NCBI GenBank assembly: GCA_937967455.1
Contig: CALCJK010000009.1
Span: 186,001 to 250,000 of the forward strand
Direction: 5' to 3'
DNA from: an uncultured bacterium
Lineage (GTDB): Bacteria; Bacteroidota; Ignavibacteria; UBA10030; BY39
Length of the DNA stretch: 64,000 bases
Numbering within the stretch: the first letter of the stretch is position 1; every line of letters starts with the position of its first letter. A program made the translations under genes and the position numbers. Of this stretch, positions 58,847 through 64,000 are shown piece after piece. The notes under the pieces were generated by a model. That model did no database searches and had not been told where the DNA came from. It saw only the letters and a list, made by a program, of their open reading frames with translations.

Positions 58847-61800
58847 ATGAAAAATTTTATCTCGATTTTAATAATTCTGATTTTAGTATCTCAAATGCAC
58901 TCACAGGATTTGAGAGGTGATCGGACATTCAGGAAATCTGGTACATTAAATGGTAACCGGGTAAAAACTGTTTTTGGGAATTATGGTGTTATAGCACAAC
59001 CAATTGGAATTGGTCCGCGTGCTTCTTGGAAGTATGATGATAATGGTTATGTGGGTGATGTGTCTCCACTTGTTGCAGTTGAAGTACCTGTTAAGAAAAA
59101 AAGACCTGATGGTACTATTGTTGATACAACATTTCATTCGGTAGTTATTTGCCCGGTAGAAAGACCTGGTGGAGGAGATGGTCCACCTGGCGGTGGTGCA
59201 TTTTGGGGATTTGAACCATTGCCAGGTTATGCCAATCCAAATCGTAATGTTCCTGGTGCAAGTGTTGCAGTGAGCAACATTCGCGAAACCTGGCCTCCGT
59301 TCTGGCCCGATCGCCCAACCTGGATTGATGCACAGGGTAATCCAGAATGGAATGGTTATTTTGGAAGAGGTATAATGAATGCCGATCAAGAAACATATTT
59401 TAAAATGGATGATAATGCTGATGAAGAATTTTATTCACCTGACTGGAAAATATTTAGTGCTGATTCATCTGCGTTTATGTTCGTACCAGATTCGACTGAT
59501 CTAACTCGTAAAGGACTTGGTCTTGAAGTTAAGGTTCGTGCTCTCCAATGGAATAATTTCCTTGCTCAGGATGGAATATTCTGGCTATATGAGATTACTA
59601 ATAAAAGTAAAGTTGATTATCCTAAGGTCGCATTTGGTATGATTGTTGGAACTTATGTGGGCATTAGCGGCAATGAATGGAACGACGACGTGAGTTTTTT
59701 TGATGTTAAAGAGGATCTTACATATAGTTGGGATTATGATTTTTATATTGATCCAACTGCAAATTCAAAATGGCAACCTGATCCTAAGAGTGTTGGTTTT
59801 GTTGGGTATGCATTTCTTGAAAGTCCATCAAACTCATACGATGGCATTGATAATGATGGGGATGGTAGAAATGGTCCTGGAAATTTCTTCACAGAATTTG
59901 ATTTCCAACCGAGAATTTTATCATCAAACCCTGGTTCTAATCCTAATTTCCCGAATAATAAAATCGTGTTAATTGATAAAAAAACTTTTACAAGAACTGT
60001 AATGGATGTGCCTCCAACACGAACGGAGTTTGTTTCACAAGGCAAAGTGTACTCAATAGCTCCTGGAGACACACTTATTGAAATTGTAAATAATGGTTTA
60101 GATGATGATCTTGACGGTTTAATAGATGAAAATCCTGAGCTGCATTATAAACAAATTCGGCGAAAACCAGATGGAACTATCTTATTTGAAAAACTCAATC
60201 CCGTCAAATATAAAAATTTCTTTACTAGTGTTGGATTGAATAATCCGTTGATTGATGAATCCCGTGACGATGGAATTGACAATGACGGCGATTGGGATCC
60301 AATGACGGATGATGTTGGTTCAGATGGTGTTCCAGGTACAGGCGATTTTGGAGAGGGTAATGGAAGACCAGATCCAGGCGAACCTAATTTTGATGCACTT
60401 GATATTGATGAATCAGATATGATTGGACTTACAAGTTTTGAATATTTCGTCCCAGCAGGGAATATCTCAATGGCTAACGATGAAAACCTCTGGCAACGTA
60501 TGGCACCTGGTTTCTTCGAAGTTCCAAACAATTTTGTTAATAATGTTGCAATTCGTGGTGAAGATGGAGATTTTATTTACGGTTCTGGTTATTTTCCTCT
60601 TCCGGCTGGAAAAACAGAAAGGTTCTCACTTGCACTTTTCTTCGGTGAAGCACCAGCCCGTAATCAGTTCGATACAGCTTCCTTGTATTCAAATCTTAGA
60701 ACAATGAAGCAAATTTATTCTAATAACTATAAATTTGCTAAACCTCCTGAAAAACCAACAATTACTGCAGTACCCGGCGATGGTAAAGTTACAATTTATT
60801 GGGATAGAACGGCAGAAGAAAAAACCTTCGATTCAGATCTAAAAATAAATGATTTCGAAGGTTATAAAATTTATCGTTCAACCGAACCTAATTTTAATGA
60901 TATTAGAGTAATAAGCGATGGGAAAGGAAATCCACTCTTTGATCGACCCCTAGCACAATTCGATTTAAAGAATGGGATTTCCGGATATTTCCCAAACGAT
61001 TTTGGGAAAGGTGTTAAATACTTTTTAGGAGATGATGTTGGTATTCAACATTCTTTTGTGGATAGCACAGTTGAAAATGGAAAGATATATTATTATGCTG
61101 TTGTGGCTTATGATAGAGGTGATATAGAAAAAAATTTACCACCATCTGAAAATACTAAATTCATTGCCCGAGATGCAACTGGCAAAATTACTACCGATAT
61201 TAATACTGCCTGGGTAATTCCTCAAAAACCACCTGCAGGTTATATACCACCACCAAGTGGGGTCGAATTAAATAAAACTAAAGGCAGAGCGCAAGGTAAA
61301 GTATTTTATAATGTTATTGATCCTACAAGAGTGAAAGATGGACATAAATATGTAGTAAAATTTTACGATTCGCGAATAGATAGCGTTGATAATAATAAGA
61401 ATTGGAGAAATCACATTAAAGATAGCTTAGGGAACATATTGTTTTGGTGTGATGATATAGGTGCTGATGGAGATTCAACAATAATCGATGACGACGGTAC
61501 ACAGGGTAATGGTAAACCTGATGTTGGAGAACCAAATGTTGACTTTAGAGATAATGAAGAAATGATTCCAGTAACATCTTTTTATAAAGTGATTGATGTT
61601 ACGGATAACCTTAATCCTCAAGTCATTATCAAAAAGAGTCCATACATTCAAGGTTCACCATTTTTAAATGAATCTAAAGATAGCGATATATTTGATGGCA
61701 TTAGTTTAAACTTTCAAAATAATTGGGAAATAAAATTTGATTCTGCTAATTCATATTGGATAGATAAGTATCCTAATCAATTAAAATTTTCGGTGCGTCC

Positions 61801-62566
61801 ATTTGATTTGAGGAATAATAATAATGTTAAAGGTGTTTCTACACCCTTTGACTATGAAATAGAATTTTTTGATAATTTTAATCAGATGTCGACACCATTG
61901 ACCCCATTCTTAGGTAATAATGTTCCAGCAAAACGAACAAATTTCAAAATTTACAATGTAACAGATCCTGAAAACAAATATGAAGTCAAATATGGATTCC
62001 TTGAAAGAAAACCAGGTAATCCAGTCCCTGATACACTTTCAGATCAGGATGCTATTGTGATAATAGATTCCCTTGCAAAACCAACCATATCTTGGTTAAT
62101 CACATTCACAGGTGTTGATTCAATTTCACACCGACCTTTAGGAGGGGAAAAATTGCTCATATCTATTTCAAAACCGTTCACCATAAACGATGAGTTTGAA
62201 TTTACTACTGTTGGTGCAACTATTGATAGGCAAAAAGCAAAAGCTGAAATGAATAAAGTAAAAGTTGTTCCAAATCCGTATGTAGTCGCAACAACACAGG
62301 AACAACCACTACCCACAGGTGTGACCGGCAGAGGCGAACGTAAGATTACTTTTACAAATGTTCCAGTAAATTCAAAGATTGAAATTTACACCGTACGAGG
62401 AGAACATGTAAGAACTTTGTATCATAATGGAAATATTTTTGAAGGTGAAGTTACATGGGATTTAAGAACAAAAGAAAATTTGGATGTGGCGTATGGAGTT
62501 TATTTTTATGTAGTTGATGCTCCAGAAGTAGGAATTCAATATGGTAAAATTGCTATTATTAAATAG
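58847..62566 (+). CDS. large exported protein with Ca-binding-type repeats and T9SS-like C-terminus
   Basis: From ATG 58847 (TTG 58835 rejected because the signal peptide MKNFISILIILILVSQMHSQ starts here) the protein has 1239 residues. It contains several Asp-rich repeats like those of type-3/Ca-binding loops: DGIDNDGDGRNG, NGLDDDLDGLIDENPE, DGIDNDGDWDPMTDD and DDDGTQGNGKPDVGEP. A fibronectin-like region lies in the middle (VPGDGKVTIYWDR, DFEGYKIYRS). The last 100 residues (KVVPNPYV, KIEIYTVRGEHVRTLY, GVYFYVVD) resemble a FlgD-like/type A T9SS sorting domain. It is predicted to be surface-attached or secreted; the function is unknown. Confidence 0.75.
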   Translation: MKNFISILIILILVSQMHSQDLRGDRTFRKSGTLNGNRVKTVFGNYGVIAQPIGIGPRASWKYDDNGYVGDVSPLVAVEVPVKKKRPDGTIVDTTFHSVVICPVERPGGGDGPPGGGAFWGFEPLPGYANPNRNVPGASVAVSNIRETWPPFWPDRPTWIDAQGNPEWNGYFGRGIMNADQETYFKMDDNADEEFYSPDWKIFSADSSAFMFVPDSTDLTRKGLGLEVKVRALQWNNFLAQDGIFWLYEITNKSKVDYPKVAFGMIVGTYVGISGNEWNDDVSFFDVKEDLTYSWDYDFYIDPTANSKWQPDPKSVGFVGYAFLESPSNSYDGIDNDGDGRNGPGNFFTEFDFQPRILSSNPGSNPNFPNNKIVLIDKKTFTRTVMDVPPTRTEFVSQGKVYSIAPGDTLIEIVNNGLDDDLDGLIDENPELHYKQIRRKPDGTILFEKLNPVKYKNFFTSVGLNNPLIDESRDDGIDNDGDWDPMTDDVGSDGVPGTGDFGEGNGRPDPGEPNFDALDIDESDMIGLTSFEYFVPAGNISMANDENLWQRMAPGFFEVPNNFVNNVAIRGEDGDFIYGSGYFPLPAGKTERFSLALFFGEAPARNQFDTASLYSNLRTMKQIYSNNYKFAKPPEKPTITAVPGDGKVTIYWDRTAEEKTFDSDLKINDFEGYKIYRSTEPNFNDIRVISDGKGNPLFDRPLAQFDLKNGISGYFPNDFGKGVKYFLGDDVGIQHSFVDSTVENGKIYYYAVVAYDRGDIEKNLPPSENTKFIARDATGKITTDINTAWVIPQKPPAGYIPPPSGVELNKTKGRAQGKVFYNVIDPTRVKDGHKYVVKFYDSRIDSVDNNKNWRNHIKDSLGNILFWCDDIGADGDSTIIDDDGTQGNGKPDVGEPNVDFRDNEEMIPVTSFYKVIDVTDNLNPQVIIKKSPYIQGSPFLNESKDSDIFDGISLNFQNNWEIKFDSANSYWIDKYPNQLKFSVRPFDLRNNNNVKGVSTPFDYEIEFFDNFNQMSTPLTPFLGNNVPAKRTNFKIYNVTDPENKYEVKYGFLERKPGNPVPDTLSDQDAIVIIDSLAKPTISWLITFTGVDSISHRPLGGEKLLISISKPFTINDEFEFTTVGATIDRQKAKAEMNKVKVVPNPYVVATTQEQPLPTGVTGRGERKITFTNVPVNSKIEIYTVRGEHVRTLYHNGNIFEGEVTWDLRTKENLDVAYGVYFYVVDAPEVGIQYGKIAIIK

Positions 62567-62580
62567 TGATAAGGTGAATT

Positions 62581-63588
62581 ATGAGAAAGATAAAAATAAT
62601 ATTAATAATTCTTTTAATTACAAGTTTGACTCATTCCCAATCTAAAGTTGGAACGACAGCAGCTCCTTTCCTTGGGATAGAAATTTCTCCAAGAACCTCT
62701 GCGCTTGGAGGTTCGTTTATAGCGATTGCAAACGATGCTTCTGCATTATATTCAAATCCAGGTGGAATTTCCAGATTGAAAAACCAAGAGTTTTTAATAA
62801 CACACACCCCCTGGCTTGTAGATACTGATTTAAATTGGGCTGGATTGGTTGTCGTTCTTGATGATGAAAATGCAATTGGATTGAATATTACCTACCTCGA
62901 CTACGGCCAGGAAGAGATAACAACAATCGAAAATCCAGATGGTATTCAGCAATATTGGGATGCGGCAGATTTATCTATTGGACTTTCCTATGCACGGAAT
63001 CTAACTGATAGATTTTCAATTGGTGGAACAATTAAGTATATTCAACAAAGAATATGGCATACATCAGCAAGTGCTATTGCACTTGATATTGGAATTTTGT
63101 TCAGAACGTATTTTAATGATATGAAGATAGGTATGACGATATCAAATTTTGGAACAGAAATGCAAATGAGTGGAAAAGATTTATATAGAAAAATTGATCT
63201 AGCTCCTGGTGATGGTGGTAATAATCCGGCCATTACTTCAATATTGAAAACAGATTCATGGACTCTGCCATTACTTTTTAAAGTGGGTGTTGCAATGGAT
63301 ATTTTGAAAATTTCTAATTCAACACTTACTACTTCAGTGGACGCACTATATCCCAATGATAATTCACAATATTTAAATGCTGGAATTGAATTTAATTGGA
63401 ATGATTATGTTTTTATTAGAGGTGGTTTTAAATCGCTATTCCGACCTGATGCAAATCAAGGATTTACTTATGGAATTGGTCTGAATTATAATCTGTTCGG
63501 TAATACTTTTTTAAAAGTTGATTTTAGTTCTGAAAAATTTGGTGTATTTAAAGATGTTCAAAGGTTCTCATTAGGTTTTACTTTTTAA
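62581..63588 (+). CDS. PorV/PorQ-family outer-membrane protein
   Basis: The 335-residue protein has a signal peptide ending near LTHSQS. It then has the family opening PFLGIEISPRTSALGGSFIA followed by NDASALYSNPGGISRL, typical of PorV/UPF0164 barrels related to FadL. The remainder is a strand-rich barrel ending FSLGFTF. PorV carries T9SS substrates to the attachment complex, so its place 14 bases after an exoprotein with a T9SS-like tail is meaningful. AAGGTGAATT precedes the ATG. Confidence 0.82.
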   Translation: MRKIKIILIILLITSLTHSQSKVGTTAAPFLGIEISPRTSALGGSFIAIANDASALYSNPGGISRLKNQEFLITHTPWLVDTDLNWAGLVVVLDDENAIGLNITYLDYGQEEITTIENPDGIQQYWDAADLSIGLSYARNLTDRFSIGGTIKYIQQRIWHTSASAIALDIGILFRTYFNDMKIGMTISNFGTEMQMSGKDLYRKIDLAPGDGGNNPAITSILKTDSWTLPLLFKVGVAMDILKISNSTLTTSVDALYPNDNSQYLNAGIEFNWNDYVFIRGGFKSLFRPDANQGFTYGIGLNYNLFGNTFLKVDFSSEKFGVFKDVQRFSLGFTF

Positions 63589-63643
63589 TTAACTAAACAT
63601 ATTTTAATCAACTAAACTTAAAAATAAAAGAGGAGATACAGTT

Positions 63644-64000
63644 ATGAAAAAATTAGTAATAATTTCTTTAATAATACTTTTTTTGGGATCTGTAATTTAT
63701 TCCCAAACTATGTACAATGTTACCTTCAGATTAAACACCAGTACTAAGATTGATACTATCGTTCCTACATCAATGGTTCAGGTTAGAGGAAATACTCCAC
63801 CTCTTACCTGGGGGGATGATTCACCATTAATGACAAATATTGGTGGCGATTATTGGGAAGTTACACATTTATTTTCTGATACTTCTACAGTTGAATATAA
63901 GTTTTATGCAGCAGATTGGGAAAGTGGCCCAAATCTCACTTTAACTTTACTTGGTGATACAGTTTTGCCAATCTGGTATTTTGGTAGGGGTTTTAATAAT
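63644..64000 (+). CDS. exported protein, partial (runs off the window)
   Basis: ATG 63644 follows AGAGGAGA. The first 119 codons encode a signal peptide (MKKLVIISLIILFLGSVIYS) and a strand-rich domain with NVTFRLNTSTKIDTIVP, VQVRGNTPP, LTWGDDSPLMTNIGGDYWEV and VEYKFYAADWE. This looks like a starch-binding/CBM20- or CBM48-like Ig fold often seen at the start of exoproteins. The gene continues beyond 64000, so overall function cannot be judged. It is 55 bases after the PorV-like gene and may share its operon. Confidence 0.75.
   Translation, partial: MKKLVIISLIILFLGSVIYSQTMYNVTFRLNTSTKIDTIVPTSMVQVRGNTPPLTWGDDSPLMTNIGGDYWEVTHLFSDTSTVEYKFYAADWESGPNLTLTLLGDTVLPIWYFGRGFNN

Noticed and set aside
1-64000. 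CRISPR arrays, tRNA/rRNA genes, insertion sequences, prophage
   Set aside because: No regularly spaced repeats, no cloverleaf-like GC-rich segments in the intergenic gaps, and no transposase, integrase or phage proteins were found.

Overview
The window is AT-rich (roughly one third G+C by eye) and reads like an anaerobic or facultative member of the Ignavibacteria, in the Bacteroidota/Chlorobiota group. This is inferred from three things: the mix of gene families, N-terminal signal peptides ending in SQ or AQ, and T9SS/PorV-type secretion genes next to large TonB-dependent receptors. No ribosomal RNA, tRNA, insertion sequence, prophage or CRISPR array was seen. Coding density is high and most genes lie in tight operons with ATGA or shorter overlaps.

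Region 1 (1-12.2 kb, plus strand) is a carbon operon. It holds a four-subunit 2-oxoacid:ferredoxin oxidoreductase (korDABC-like), isocitrate dehydrogenase, an HD phosphohydrolase, a fused aconitase, a second LeuCD-type hydro-lyase, a citrate lyase made of a CitD-CitE fusion plus CitF, and an exported MEMO-family protein. Together these cover the 2-oxoglutarate, isocitrate, citrate, oxaloacetate plus acetate arm of a reductive TCA cycle. Bacterial-type citrate lyase takes the place of ATP-citrate lyase.

Region 2 (12.2-20.3 kb) is a redox module with its own regulator. It has a tetraheme cytochrome c554-like protein, then a well-formed sigma-54 promoter that drives a membrane-anchored GcvH-like lipoyl protein, a HybA-like FeS protein, a HybB/NrfD-like quinone protein and a second GcvH-like protein that has lost the lipoyl lysine. 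Next come a sensor kinase with heme c motifs in its periplasmic domain, an NtrC-type sigma-54 activator and an archaemetzincin. This is the best candidate for an undescribed system.

Region 3 (20.3-30.8 kb) is a likely electron conduit. It encodes a NapC-like cytochrome, Rieske protein, cytochrome b, an 11-heme cytochrome, an outer-membrane barrel, a 14-heme cytochrome and a 9-site lipoprotein cytochrome, about 41 candidate heme c sites in all. An NfnAB-type transhydrogenase pair follows and could link ferredoxin, NADH and NADPH to the NADP-type isocitrate dehydrogenase and Kor of region 1.

Region 4 (30.9-40.7 kb) has a LolA-like/FtsX/LolD/outer-membrane-barrel export cluster, a catalytically dead-looking aldo-keto reductase and a minus-strand set of housekeeping or unknown genes. 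Region 5 (41-48.2 kb) is a sulfur operon: a Cys-rich MerR regulator, a polysulfide/thiosulfate reductase-like PsrABC, two half-size YeeE/TsuA transporters, a rhodanese with Ser in place of the catalytic Cys, a lipoprotein, and a mobA split by one in-frame stop. Region 6 (48.2-55.9 kb, minus strand) holds ptb-buk, a TonB-dependent receptor and the conserved rpmH-rnpA-yidD-yidC block. Region 7 (56-64 kb) holds a TonB receptor, a very long Ca-binding-repeat exoprotein with a T9SS-like C-terminus, a PorV-like protein and the start of another exported protein.
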